Part shown: in pieces, positions 17,041 to 26,700 of the stretch
Layout: each line of letters opens with the position of its first letter
How positions within the stretch are numbered: the stretch's first letter is position 1
Assembly: GCA_947487895.1 (NCBI GenBank)
Contig: CANKYF010000003.1
Coordinates: 1-64,000 of the forward strand
From: an uncultured Flavobacteriaceae bacterium
Lineage (GTDB): Bacteria > Bacteroidota > Bacteroidia > Flavobacteriales > Flavobacteriaceae
Direction of reading: 5' to 3'
Length of the DNA stretch: 64,000 nt
Notes under the pieces: model-generated
Seen by the model: the letters and a program-made list of their open reading frames with translations, nothing else
What the model was told of the DNA's origin: nothing
Database searches by the model: none
Program-made: the position numbers and the translations under genes

Positions 17041-17985
17041 TTAACTTATAAATTTATCAATTACATATACTATTTGAATCAAAGTAATATATATAACACT
17101 TGATAGCATTAATTGTTTAGCTGCTTTTTCAGTCATTTCATTAAATAACCTAATTGCATAATACAACATTACCAAACCTATTATAAATACAATAATTGCA
17201 GCAACAATAGATAGTTTTAATGTTCCCGTAATTCCGAACACAGGAATTATAGATACAAGAACCGTCCAGATACAATACATAATAGTTTGTACCGCTGTTC
17301 CTTTATCTTGTTTTCCTGTTGGTAACATAAAAAAACCTCCTCGCTTATAATCTTCATACAAAAACCAACCTATTGCCCAAAAATGAGGAAATTGCCAAAA
17401 GAATTGCAATGCAAATAAAGTACCTGGCTCTATGCCAAAATCATCAGTAGCGGCTACCCATCCTAACATAAACGGAATGGCTCCTGGTATCGCTCCAACA
17501 AAAACTGCCAAAGGTGTTTTTGTTTTTAAAGGTGTATAAACACAGGTATATAAAAATATTGATATAGCACCAAACATAGCTGTTTGCTTGTTAATGGTAT
17601 ATAAAATAATAATTCCTAACAGCGTGAAAATTGAAGCTATTACAAAAGCGGTAGTAACCGACATTCTTCCTGATGGAATGGGTCTGTTTTTTGTGCGCTC
17701 CATTAAAGCATCTAAATCTTTTTCTATGATTTGGTTGAATGCATTTGATGCTCCTACCATGAAATAGCCTCCAAGAGCTAGTAGTACTAATGTTTTAAAA
17801 TCTACCGTATCTACACCTAGTAAATAACCTGCCAGTGAAGAGAATACTACACTCAATGCAAGTCCCATTTTTGTAATTTCCTTAAAGTCTGAAATTACCG
17901 AATGGTTTGTTGTTGAAGATTTTGACCTTGCCAATGCTTTGTTCTTTTGCGAGTGCAAAGATACTCTATTAAAGCGTTTTGGCAA
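17041..17985 (-). CDS. ctaB: Protohaem IX farnesyltransferase (haem O synthase)
   Basis: The 314-residue membrane prenyltransferase farnesylates haem B to haem O, the precursor of haem A for the aa3 oxidase. The UbiA-family aspartate-rich motif is in 'NAFNQIIEKDLDALMERTKN' and the second loop in 'CVYTPLKTKTPLAVFVGAIP'. About nine membrane helices are visible. It heads a minus-strand oxidase cluster followed by two subunit III genes. Its start lies only 58 bp from the plus-strand MBL gene, so the two share a divergent promoter region. An N-terminal polar extension of about 35 residues precedes the first helix. Confidence 0.94.
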   Translation of the reverse strand: MPKRFNRVSLHSQKNKALARSKSSTTNHSVISDFKEITKMGLALSVVFSSLAGYLLGVDTVDFKTLVLLALGGYFMVGASNAFNQIIEKDLDALMERTKNRPIPSGRMSVTTAFVIASIFTLLGIIILYTINKQTAMFGAISIFLYTCVYTPLKTKTPLAVFVGAIPGAIPFMLGWVAATDDFGIEPGTLFALQFFWQFPHFWAIGWFLYEDYKRGGFFMLPTGKQDKGTAVQTIMYCIWTVLVSIIPVFGITGTLKLSIVAAIIVFIIGLVMLYYAIRLFNEMTEKAAKQLMLSSVIYITLIQIVYVIDKFIS

Positions 17986-18043
17986 TGAGTTTGATGGTAA
18001 TTTTAATATTTATAAAAGCCTAAAGTTTTGTACTTTTATAAAA

Positions 18044-18931
18044 ATGCATTTTATTCATAAAGTTATGAAGCCTGTTACGTTATTTTCTTTTTTTTTATTG
18101 ATTTGTATCTCCATAATATTACCTGCTCAAAATAAAGAGGTCATATTTGAAATCACCAAGCTAACTGATAAAATTTATATGTTAGAAGGTCAAGGAGGTA
18201 ATATTGGACTCTCTGTAGGAGAAGATGGTATTCTTATGATTGATAGTCAATTTGGGCATTTAACACCAAAAATTCTTGAAAAGATAAAGCAGTTGAGTGA
18301 CAAAGACATCACTTTTTTGGCTAATACACATCATCATGGAGATCACACTGGTGGCAATGGTAATATTGCTAAATTAGGAGCTCATATTATTGCTCATGAT
18401 AATGTTCACAAAAATATCAAAGCCAGCAAAAAACAAACTGTTGACCATTTACCCGTAATCACATTTAATGATAAGCTCAATATTCATTTCAATTATGAAA
18501 CTGTTCTTGTTTTTCACGTTAAAAATGCACACACCAACGGCGATGCTATGTATTATTTTACTGAAAGCAACGTACTGCACACGGGAGACACTTATTTCAA
18601 CGGACGCTACCCATACATTGATTTAAATTCAGGAGGATCTGTTGATGGTTATATCAACGCAATTAAAGATGCTTTGATTGTAATTGATGAGGATACTAAA
18701 ATAATTCCGGGGCATGGAAGCTTATCTAATAAAACCGAATATCTTACTTTCTTAAATATGCTGAAAAGTCTTAAAACTAATATACAGACGGAAATTGATT
18801 TAGGAAAAACAGAAGAAGATGTTGTTGCTAATACTTCTATTACTAAAACTTTTGATGATTTAAATTATGGCTGCTGTTATATAACCCCTGAAAAAATAAG
18901 ACGTACTTTCTATAGAAGTTTAAAGAATTAA
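18044..18931 (+). CDS. MBL-fold metallo-hydrolase, exported
   Basis: The ORF track starts at 17939 inside ctaB; I prefer ATG 18044 (preceded by TAAAA) or 18065, both leading into the signal peptide 'VTLFSFFLLICISIILPAQ'. The mature protein has the metallo-beta-lactamase fold with a complete zinc motif 'NTHHHGDHTGGNG', a third-ligand region 'KNAHTNGDAMYYF' and 'VLHTGDTYFNGRYP' with 'IIPGHGSLS' near the end. It is a periplasmic or secreted zinc hydrolase. The sequence does not decide between beta-lactamase and other MBL activities; context gives no substrate. Confidence 0.88.
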   Translation: MHFIHKVMKPVTLFSFFLLICISIILPAQNKEVIFEITKLTDKIYMLEGQGGNIGLSVGEDGILMIDSQFGHLTPKILEKIKQLSDKDITFLANTHHHGDHTGGNGNIAKLGAHIIAHDNVHKNIKASKKQTVDHLPVITFNDKLNIHFNYETVLVFHVKNAHTNGDAMYYFTESNVLHTGDTYFNGRYPYIDLNSGGSVDGYINAIKDALIVIDEDTKIIPGHGSLSNKTEYLTFLNMLKSLKTNIQTEIDLGKTEEDVVANTSITKTFDDLNYGCCYITPEKIRRTFYRSLKN

Positions 18932-18939
18932 TGAGCTCT

Positions 18940-21045
18940 CTAATTATCAAAATACCAATTAAACAGATCTGTTCTTAAACCAAAGTTAAACCAAACAGTA
19001 TTATTCTTAAATGTAGAAGTTGTAGTAGCGTTAGGGTCAAAATTTCTAATGGTGATGTCTGTAAATAGTTTTAAGTTAGATGCTGGATTCACAATATATC
19101 CTGCTTGTAAATTCCCATAAAATATTTTGGCATCTATACCTTGACCTACTTCAACACCTGTATCAAAAGGGCGGTGATTTTCACTTCTATAAATATCTCC
19201 GCCATAATTAAAATCATCTGTTCCATTATTAAAATCAAATCCTCTGTTTCCGAAAATAAATTTAGCATCTGCAAACCACCTGTTTAAACGGTATCTTCCT
19301 ATTAGAATTAATTCTGAAAAGTTGGCGCCCCATAAGTGAGCCAATGGTTGATTGTTATGCGCATAATTAAGCACAATGGTATTATGAGAATAGGTGTAAG
19401 GGCGAATTCTATTATATTCTAACTGAAGAAACAAATTATCTACTTTAAACGCATTATAATACTTAATCCCTATTTGATAGCCGTATTTATTTTTCCAACT
19501 TTTATCTCCGCCTTTAATATCACTTAACGAGAATTCATCTAAAATAAATTGACTATACGCATTAATATTATCTGTAAACTTATATTTAGCTGTTGCGCCT
19601 AATAACGCATTCCCTGCTCCTTGTCCTGTTTCAAATTCAATAGCTCTATAGAAAATAATTGGGTTTAGATAGTTAACATCAAAGCCTCGATCGTTACTGT
19701 TAGTCCATAGTACCGATTCAAATAATCCTAAATTAAAACGTTTTGACACATTCCAACTTAAATAATGGTTGGCTACATACTTAGTTAAAAATGCTTTGTC
19801 TTGAACTACTTCATCACGCACATCTTTCATCCACATGAATGTGTTGGTATACTTTAATTTCCAGAATTTAGTATTCAACTTAAGAAACGGGTGCGGACTT
19901 GTAACATCACTCAACAATAAAGAACGATATCCATCACCTATAAAGTTTTTACCATGCCCAAACTGAATATTTAAAAATTCCGCAGGCGAATAAGATAAGT
20001 AAGCTTCTGCCACAGGATAATCATAAGAATCTGTTTTAAAACGTTTAGCTATACCTCTCCCTGGAATAATTGCAGGATCAGGGCCAAAGGCTTTTAAGCT
20101 TTCAGCATATCTATTCACATAATCTGCAAAACGCCCTTGACTTTCAAATACAGCAGAATAGAAATTAAACTTCTTACCTAAACCTCCTTGAACCACAAAA
20201 CCACGTGTATTATTATAGGTAGAACTAAATTCTGCATCGGTATCTTTACCTACTTGTAAATCTAAAACCGGATCTATAGTAAACCAATAGTCTTTGCCTT
20301 GAAGCTGTATCAAGTGTTCATTCCAAAGTTTTCTTCCTGCCCAAGTTTTTGTTTCTTTTTTTAGCCTGTTCTGTTCTTCTTCTAAATCATAATATTTTGA
20401 AACTTCACTATATAAAAATGGTTTAGATGCTGTATGACTATTTGCTCCTATTACATTAATAGCTCTATCAAATTTTGCGTAATCACTATGTATAAACTGA
20501 ATGTTTAACTCACTAGAAAAACGGTTATTTGTATAAGCACCAATACTTTCATTCAATTTATCATACTCCTGCTTTGCAGCTTTTTCTAATTCTGAAATAT
20601 CTTCTTTCTCTTCAGCTGTTAAATCTTTAGTTTGTTGCTCATGTTTTACCAGAGGAATTTGAATTGGTATTGAATATTGCTTAAACGTATTTCTCCCGTT
20701 ATAAGTTCCAGGTATAATTTTAGGAAACGTTTTAAACACCCTTTTCGCTTCTTCTTTTAATTCATTATAAACAGCATCGGTGTAAATAACTTTAAAAGTT
20801 CCTGTAGTATCAACTTCAAATAGCACCACTAGTTTACCTTTGTATTCGTCATTTTTCACTTTTTGCGGTACATTGAATCTTTCGTAAATAAGATTTGACA
20901 CATTAGCATCAAAGCAATGTTGTATAGCATCTATTTTTATACCATTACAATTAGGGAAAATTGGTGGTTTTTCGTTAGAAAAATTTTCTTGAGAATTGCC
21001 ATTTATCTGAATTAAAAACAGGAAAAAAACAATATATCTTATCAT
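18940..21045 (-). CDS. RemB-like gliding/capsule-assembly (Wzi-type) outer-membrane protein with TonB-C-like N-domain
   Basis: The 701-residue protein has a signal peptide (MIRYIVFFLFLIQINGNSQ), then about residues 28-130 that align by eye with the C-terminal domain of the two TonB proteins next door ('QHCFDANVSNLIYERFNVP', 'VLFEVDTTGTFKVI'). The remaining ~500 residues look like an outer-membrane barrel of the capsule assembly Wzi/RemB type ('YLSYSPAEFLNIQFGHGKNF', 'GYRSLLLSDVTSPHPFLKL'). Flavobacterial RemB has been linked to gliding motility. The RemB name is recognised by length and pattern, not searched. It ends 9 bp from the convergent MBL gene, and a terminator at 21.15 kb separates it from tonB. 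Confidence 0.65.
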   Translation of the reverse strand: MIRYIVFFLFLIQINGNSQENFSNEKPPIFPNCNGIKIDAIQHCFDANVSNLIYERFNVPQKVKNDEYKGKLVVLFEVDTTGTFKVIYTDAVYNELKEEAKRVFKTFPKIIPGTYNGRNTFKQYSIPIQIPLVKHEQQTKDLTAEEKEDISELEKAAKQEYDKLNESIGAYTNNRFSSELNIQFIHSDYAKFDRAINVIGANSHTASKPFLYSEVSKYYDLEEEQNRLKKETKTWAGRKLWNEHLIQLQGKDYWFTIDPVLDLQVGKDTDAEFSSTYNNTRGFVVQGGLGKKFNFYSAVFESQGRFADYVNRYAESLKAFGPDPAIIPGRGIAKRFKTDSYDYPVAEAYLSYSPAEFLNIQFGHGKNFIGDGYRSLLLSDVTSPHPFLKLNTKFWKLKYTNTFMWMKDVRDEVVQDKAFLTKYVANHYLSWNVSKRFNLGLFESVLWTNSNDRGFDVNYLNPIIFYRAIEFETGQGAGNALLGATAKYKFTDNINAYSQFILDEFSLSDIKGGDKSWKNKYGYQIGIKYYNAFKVDNLFLQLEYNRIRPYTYSHNTIVLNYAHNNQPLAHLWGANFSELILIGRYRLNRWFADAKFIFGNRGFDFNNGTDDFNYGGDIYRSENHRPFDTGVEVGQGIDAKIFYGNLQAGYIVNPASNLKLFTDITIRNFDPNATTTSTFKNNTVWFNFGLRTDLFNWYFDN

Positions 21046-21100
21046 GAAAAGTAGTCGATTATTTTAAAGTTGAAAGATAGTCATTTTAAAAACACCTTAT

Positions 21101-21128
21101 GAGATTCTGAAATAAATTCAGAATGACA
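21101..21128. repeat. Dispersed palindromic repeat (class B)
   Basis: ATTCTGAA-ATAAA-TTCAGAAT followed by GACA is a perfect 8-bp inverted repeat of the 'ATTCTGAAnnnnnTTCAGAATGACA' dispersed type. It lies between the RemB-like start and the tonB terminator. A GC-variant occurs at 38.55 kb. Confidence 0.65.
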
Positions 21129-21136
21129 AAAAAGTA

Positions 21137-21167
21137 AAACCGCTATCAATTTACTTGATAACGGTTT
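21137..21167 (-). terminator. Terminator of the first TonB gene
   Basis: A 13-bp stem with one mismatch (AAACCGcTATCAA / TTGATAaCGGTTT, loop tttac). On the minus strand it is followed by TTTTACTTTTTT. It lies 26 bp past the TonB stop at 21193. Confidence 0.85.
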
Positions 21168-21192
21168 CAAAATTTTAAAAGTATACTACGGT

Positions 21193-21978
21193 TTAGTTAT
21201 TCACCTGAAAATTTATTGGCAGGTTATATCTTACTGCAACAGGTTTATCTCGTTGTTTTCCTGGAGTCATATCTGGAATTAAATCAACAACTCTTTGAGC
21301 TTCTTTCTCTAGTTTTGGATGTGGCGCTCTGGTTTTAATACTAGTAATTTTACCCGTTTTATCAATTTTAAATTGTACTTGGATTTTTTGTCTACCTGTA
21401 AGTCCTAATTCGTTTGCTAAGTCTACATCAAACTTACGTTGAATGAGTTTAGTAATTTTATCAGACATACACTTACTTTGTGCATCTCTAGTCTTTTTCT
21501 TTTCACAACCAGGATATAATGGTACTTGTTCTACTCTTACAAATTCTACAGAAGTAGGCTCTTCCGGTTCTTTTGGTAAATCTCCTAAACTATCAGGGTT
21601 GAAATCAGATTCTGGTTGTTTAGGTTCTAATAAATCTGGTGTCTCTTCAATAGTTGGATCGTTTTCACTAATGATAGGGTTTTGAATAACAGCGACTGAT
21701 TTTTTCTTAACCTCTTTCTTTTTAACTTCCTCTGGTTTAACAATATCATTAAACACATAAAGATCGTCTTCTACATTCGTAGTATAAACGGGAGGTTCAG
21801 TAATCTTAGTCTCAAATTTCATTTCAATAAGACCATATGCCATTAATAAGCATACTATCAGTCCCACTTGAAAGTAAAGGGTGGAGTTTTTTTGTAAATT
21901 TGCATCATGCTTTTGTGATTTTTTCACAGTTTTGTCATTTTGCCGAATGACACTGTGAGAGTCTTTACGATTTCTCAT
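21193..21978 (-). CDS. Energy transducer TonB (261 residues)
   Basis: The protein has a positively charged N-terminus, one membrane helix (about 35-50), a charged/proline linker and a C-terminal TonB-like domain (about 155-260: 'PLYPGCEKKKT', 'VQFKIDKTGKITSIKTRAPH', 'PVAVRYNLPINFQV'). TonB passes proton-motive energy from ExbBD to outer-membrane receptors. No ExbB/ExbD or TonB-dependent receptor is nearby. It is a paralogue of the next gene upstream; each has its own terminator. ATG at 21978 is the only candidate start before the membrane helix. Confidence 0.9.
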   Translation of the reverse strand: MRNRKDSHSVIRQNDKTVKKSQKHDANLQKNSTLYFQVGLIVCLLMAYGLIEMKFETKITEPPVYTTNVEDDLYVFNDIVKPEEVKKKEVKKKSVAVIQNPIISENDPTIEETPDLLEPKQPESDFNPDSLGDLPKEPEEPTSVEFVRVEQVPLYPGCEKKKTRDAQSKCMSDKITKLIQRKFDVDLANELGLTGRQKIQVQFKIDKTGKITSIKTRAPHPKLEKEAQRVVDLIPDMTPGKQRDKPVAVRYNLPINFQVNN

Positions 21979-22038
21979 AATAAATTAAAGTTTAAATGTT
22001 AATATTATGACAAAGTCTCAATAAGCATACCAAAAAAG

Positions 22039-22070
22039 AAAACCCGTTACAAATTTTGTAACGGGTTTTT
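22039..22070 (-). terminator. Terminator of the second TonB gene
   Basis: A long near-perfect hairpin AAAACCCGTTACAAA / TTTGTAACGGGTTTT. The minus-strand downstream flank is T-rich (TTTTCTTTTTTGG). It lies downstream of the TonB gene ending at 22143. Confidence 0.85.
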
Positions 22071-22072
22071 AT

Positions 22073-22094
22073 GCTTCGACTTCGCTCAGCAACC
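22073..22094. repeat. Dispersed repeat fragment (class A)
   Basis: GCTTCGACTTCGCTCAGCAACC carries the 'CTTCGAC..CGCTCAG' half of the class A dispersed element, next to the tonB terminator. The 'TGTGACA' arm is missing, so it is a partial copy. Confidence 0.5.
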
Positions 22095-22142
22095 AAACAT
22101 TATTTTGGTTTTACTACTGATTAGAAATCATATTATATTTTC

Positions 22143-22862
22143 TTAGTCCTGAACTTGGAAAATAATTGGTAACGAATATGGAACGTTTACTGGTTTTCCA
22201 CGTTGTTTACCAGGTTTCATTTTTGGTAATAAGCCAATAACTCTTTTAGCTTCTTTTTCTAACCCTGGGTGAGGAGCTCTTGCACGTACACCTGTTACTT
22301 TCCCTGTTTTATCAATTTTAAATATTACATTAATACGTTGTCTTCCTGATAAACCTAAATCACTAGCTAACTCAGTATTAAACTTTTTATTTACAAATTG
22401 AGAAATCTTTTTAGACATACAAGCTCTCTTTTGATTGTTACTACCCTTTTCACAACCTGGGAATACTGGTACGTTTTCAATTACTGCAAAAGGAACATCA
22501 ATATCTTCTTCTACTTCTTCTACAATTACCTCTTCTACTTCTACAATTTCTGTTTCTTGATCAACTTCTGTAGATTCAATTACAGTTTCTTCAACCTCTA
22601 CTTCATCTTCAACGATCTCAATTACCTCTGGTGCAGCTGGTGGCGGTGGCGGTGGTGGAGGTGTTTGAATTTGTTCAGTGATTGGAATTTCTTCTTCATC
22701 TTCAGCACCTAAATCTAATTGACCTATATCAATATCAGACTTATCATAAGTTTTGTAATTAATAGCATAATTTGTTAAAAATAACATTAATGCTAAACCA
22801 ACAGCAAAGTATAGAGAACTGTTACGTCCTACATTTGCTTTAGGGTCTTTCTTTAGTTCCAT
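22143..22862 (-). CDS. Energy transducer TonB with poly-proline and acidic linker (239 residues)
   Basis: The N-terminus 'MELKKDPKANVGRNSSLYFAVGLALMLFL' is the usual flavobacterial TonB start with one membrane helix. It is followed by an eight-proline run, then a highly acidic E/V-repeat stretch (about 80-125), and a TonB C-terminal domain (about 130-239, 'VFPGCEKGSNNQ', 'VIFKIDKTGKVTGVRARAPH', 'NVPYSLPIIFQVQD'). The proline-rich rod should span the periplasm. The C-domain is clearly paralogous to that of the downstream TonB, including two conserved cysteines in 'PGCEK' and 'ACMS(K)KI'. Confidence 0.92.
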   Translation of the reverse strand: MELKKDPKANVGRNSSLYFAVGLALMLFLTNYAINYKTYDKSDIDIGQLDLGAEDEEEIPITEQIQTPPPPPPPPAAPEVIEIVEDEVEVEETVIESTEVDQETEIVEVEEVIVEEVEEDIDVPFAVIENVPVFPGCEKGSNNQKRACMSKKISQFVNKKFNTELASDLGLSGRQRINVIFKIDKTGKVTGVRARAPHPGLEKEAKRVIGLLPKMKPGKQRGKPVNVPYSLPIIFQVQD

Positions 22863-22921
22863 AATTTATTCGTTTATCAAGGTTGCTAAAATAACCATTT
22901 ATTTACCAAAAAAGCAAGTGT

Positions 22922-23302
22922 TTATATGTTTTTAACGTGGAAACTTTTAGTAAACCATATTACTAATGATGCCAATAGAGCTCCTAAAGAGTTCGCTAAA
23001 GCATCATAAACATCTAATGCTCTGTACGCTGTCATACTACCTTGTAATACCTCAAGAATTATACCAAACAAAATAGAAAAAATAACAGCTCCAAAAATAG
23101 CCTTTTTAAAAGCCACTTTAAATTGTAACAAGAATGTATAAAACCACAAAAATGCTAAAACGGCATAGGCTCCAAAATGAAAAATTTTATCACCAAAGGA
23201 CACGTTAATATCTGGTAAATTATCTAACTTGATTAAACTTACTACAGCTAAAAATATAGTATAGCTTATGGTAGCAACAAGTATTACTTTTTTAAGCACC
23301 AA
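22922..23302 (-). CDS. VanZ family membrane protein
   Basis: The 126-residue protein has four membrane helices with VanZ-family features: '[29 protein letters not shown]' and '[31 protein letters not shown]'. The role of such small VanZ-like proteins outside teicoplanin resistance is not established. Its start overlaps the gcvH stop by 11 bp, and this gcvH-vanZ pairing suggests transcription from the gcvH promoter. Confidence 0.88.
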   Translation of the reverse strand: MVLKKVILVATISYTIFLAVVSLIKLDNLPDINVSFGDKIFHFGAYAVLAFLWFYTFLLQFKVAFKKAIFGAVIFSILFGIILEVLQGSMTAYRALDVYDALANSLGALLASLVIWFTKSFHVKNI

Positions 23303-23672
23303 TTAAAGCTTTATAATCATCGGCAGACATAAGGCCATCTATTTGAGAAGCATCAGAATATTTTACTTTAATCATCCAACCGTCTCCGTAAGGGTCTGTA
23401 TTTACTTTTTCTGGCTCATCTTCAAGAGATTCATTAAATTCTGAAATCTCACCTGTAAGTGGTAAAAACAAATCTGAAACTGTTTTTACAGCTTCTACAG
23501 TACCAAAAACTTCATCGGCTTCTATAGTTTCATCAACCGTCTCTACTTCAACATAAACAATATCTCCTAATTCGCTTTGCGCAAAATCTGTGATACCGAT
23601 TACAGCTACATCGCCTTCTATTCTAACCCATTCGTGATCTTTAGTATATTTTAATTCTGATGGAATATTCAT
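23292..23672 (-). CDS. gcvH: Glycine cleavage system H protein
   Basis: The 126-residue protein is full length. The lipoyl attachment lysine is K63 in '[16 protein letters not shown]', and '[13 protein letters not shown]' and '[14 protein letters not shown]' are typical. H protein carries the aminomethyl group between the P, T and L proteins of glycine cleavage. None of those partners is in the window. A consensus promoter lies just upstream, so it starts its own transcript with the VanZ gene. Confidence 0.96.
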   Translation of the reverse strand: MNIPSELKYTKDHEWVRIEGDVAVIGITDFAQSELGDIVYVEVETVDETIEADEVFGTVEAVKTVSDLFLPLTGEISEFNESLEDEPEKVNTDPYGDGWMIKVKYSDASQIDGLMSADDYKALIGA

Positions 23673-23696
23673 GTGCTTTTATATTAAATGATTAAG

Positions 23697-23728
23697 CAAA
23701 AGTATTCAATTCAATATATAAATTCAAA
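23697..23728 (-). promoter_or_regulatory. Consensus Bacteroidota promoter for gcvH
   Basis: On the minus strand TTTG (23725-23728) and TACTTTTG (23697-23704) are separated by 20 bases, matching TTTG-N19/20-TAnnTTTG. It lies 25 bp before the gcvH ATG and is the best promoter match I saw in the window. Confidence 0.7.
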
Positions 23729-23738
23729 AAGTACGAAA

Positions 23739-26700
23739 CTAATTTCCGAAATTGTATCTAAGTGTTAAACCAGATCTAATTGTAGTTTGTGGAAAAGCTG
23801 TTGAAATAGCGTATTCTGAAAACGCATAATCTAAATAAAATATACCTGTTAAGTTCTTACTGAATGCATAATCTGCTGTATATTTTAAATTCCAAATAGT
23901 CTGCCCCGAAGTAACTTGGTTATTATCTATATCTAGATACCTAATAATAGTTCTATTATCTCTAACAGATATATCTGCCTTCATATTTAGATCACTTACA
24001 ATTCGTTTTTTAGGACCTGCCAAGTTAGATCGTATTTTTAAATCTTTAATACGGTATCCTAAGCCAATGGTATATTCGTTACCTAAAACTTCAGTTAGTA
24101 AGTTATTATCAAAACTTAATGATAGCATTCTATCTTTTGCAACTTCAGCAAGAATTTTTACCGAATTTTTCATTTCGAAATCAATGCGCACCAACGGACT
24201 AAAAGACTCGGTTAAATTGACACCTCCAAAAAGCTGTCTGTTTTTATAATTACCTGATTGGTCTAACGCTTCTTGTTGGCTTGGATCATCATAAGCCAAA
24301 TTAGGATCTGCTGCTGTAAAATCTAAATTAGTGTTGAACTGATTTATTGTATAAGTTGAACGATAGCCATGTGTTAAAGAAAAACGTTTAAAGCGTTTTT
24401 TAAACCACTTAAATCTCATGAAACCAGAATACTTTAAATCCCAATTTGGTATAGGAATATCTCTAAAAGCACTTGTTTTAACTTTGCCTGCTTTTTGCCC
24501 GGTATAAGCTGCTAAAAACGCAGGTAATAGTACTTTCTGGTTGGTTTTACCAAACCCTAAAGGATACCCATCTTCATCTCTTCCGTAAGCAACCCCAGCA
24601 CCATAGAATTGTTCTGCTAACCTTTCAGCTACCACCAATCGGTTCTCTCTAAAAGCATCAAAAGTTTCAGATCTTACTTCATCGCTTTGACTAAATGCTG
24701 TTTTAACTAATACAGTAGAAATATTAAAATTACCAAAAGTGTTTGGGGTTAATGATGTATATTCATTACCAAAAACTCTAAAGCTTTCTGAGTAATTATC
24801 ATAATAAGATCTATTTCCTACTAAATCAATTTTTAAACCTTTTACAGGTTCTAAGCTTGCCGAAACATCCAATTGTTTGGTATGAGTGGTAGTATATTGT
24901 TGATTGAATGCATCAAAAGCTGTTAACCACCCTTTTTTTGCAGCTAAATATCTTATATCACTTTGACTACCAAAAGTAAAACCAAAAGAAGGTCTAAGGG
25001 TACCTATAAATCCAGGTGTTTGAGTATAACCTGGTAAAAATGTTCCATTGTTTTCAGAATACCTTATTTGCATTCTTTTTACACTTGTTAAAATATCAAT
25101 ACCAGCATTCAATACTTTTGTAAGTGACTGATTTTTTATTTTTGATTTTGGTTTCTTTTTGGCATTATCACCTCCCGGAGGTGCTCCCCTAGGTATTGTT
25201 CTTGCTCTAGATCTTTTAATTGGTTTTTTAACTAAACCAATGTATCTATAAAATCTATTCATATCTAAAGATGCATTAATATCATGCACATTAGAATTTT
25301 GAATGCTATGAGCAGGACTACCTATTCCACCATCATCTATTGGACGTTCATAAAAATCTGATCCTTTTTGCCACAGAAAATCTCCTGAATATTGATAGGT
25401 TGCATCTATAAAACTAAAGGCTGGTATTTTCTTTAGAGGTAATTGATAGGTAATTCCTAAGCTCTGACTTTGTCTGTTGGGGTCTCCTGCATCAAATAGT
25501 CCGTGCCAAACATCTAAAGCATCATCTTGTTCTCCTCTAATTAAATCATTATCCTTAAAATAGTTTCTAACAATATTATTATTAGCAGCAGTGAAGTTTA
25601 ACTGCAACGCGTCTGTTAAATTATAATTTAAAGTATACTGAAAATCGAACGTATAGTTTCTTCTGAATAATTCCTCTACATCAATATTACCTTCACCTAA
25701 AATAGACCTATATTTTTGTCTATTAAACTGCCTGTTTATATCTGTGTTAATTGAAAAACTTGATGGTAATAGGTTGAAATTTATGTCTTTTAATATTTTC
25801 CAATATTTACCCGTAAACAACGAATCGTTCTTTTTAAAAGGTTCTACTTTTATAGGGTTGAAATTAAACGCATAATTAGCACCTATCCTAACCGTTTTAT
25901 TTACTGAATTTTCTATTTCAAAATCTCTATGCTCAACCTTATTATAAGAATAGTTTAACGTTAAGTTTTCTACATCATAGAAACGCGGTGTTTTTTCTGT
26001 AGTTCTTGTTTTTCTAACCCCAATAAAATTTATACTTTGGCGTCTTGTATAGTCTTCGGACTGCTCTTTAATGGCTTCTCTCTCTGCATTATCATTTGCA
26101 GCATTTAACCTAGATTCTAGTGTTAAATCTTTATATACCTGATCGTATTTAGGCGTAATTAACTCTTCGCTTTGCGCATAATTAAACGGTAATTGTACAC
26201 CCCATTTTTTTGGTAATAGTTGGCCTAATTGCACATTAGTAACAACATCATATTGTTTTACATCTTCTAAACTACGTTGGCTAGGACCTTGTTCTAATGA
26301 ACCAAAACCAGACGTACTTTGTCTAGCTGTACCACTAATATTTGCGAAATCTGCAATATTAGTATCCATACTAACTACAGCAGCCCAACCACCTTCGTTA
26401 TCCATATCAGATAGGCGTAGTTCATTAAACCAAACTTCTCCACAAACATTATCATCTGTAGCATTTTTAACTCCCACCATTAAGGTTCTTACATCACCAA
26501 AATTAGGATTACCTTTTATACCCACTCTGTGTTGACCAGAAACATACCCTGTGAAAGGGTTACTAACAGGTTCTCCTATATCACCGTCAATAACATCATA
26601 AAAAGTAGGGTCTTCATTACTTAAGGTCATATCTGATATCCCTTTAGCTTTAACTTTCCCTAATATTTCTAAAGGCAAATTAATTTCATTTACTGTTGGC

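Noticed and set aside
17939-18043. N-terminal extension of the MBL ORF into ctaB
   Set aside because: It overlaps the ctaB coding start on the other strand and precedes the signal peptide at 18044/18065.
21880-21978. TonB N-terminal extension possibly derived from a dispersed repeat (TGTCATTC..)
   Set aside because: The 'KSQKHDANLQKNSTLYFQ' region looks like a normal flavobacterial TonB N-terminus from memory, so a repeat origin is not supported.
22398-22712. 104-residue plus-strand ORF rich in Phe, Tyr and Asn
   Set aside because: It is the antisense frame of the acidic and poly-proline linker of TonB; the odd composition follows from the complementary codons.
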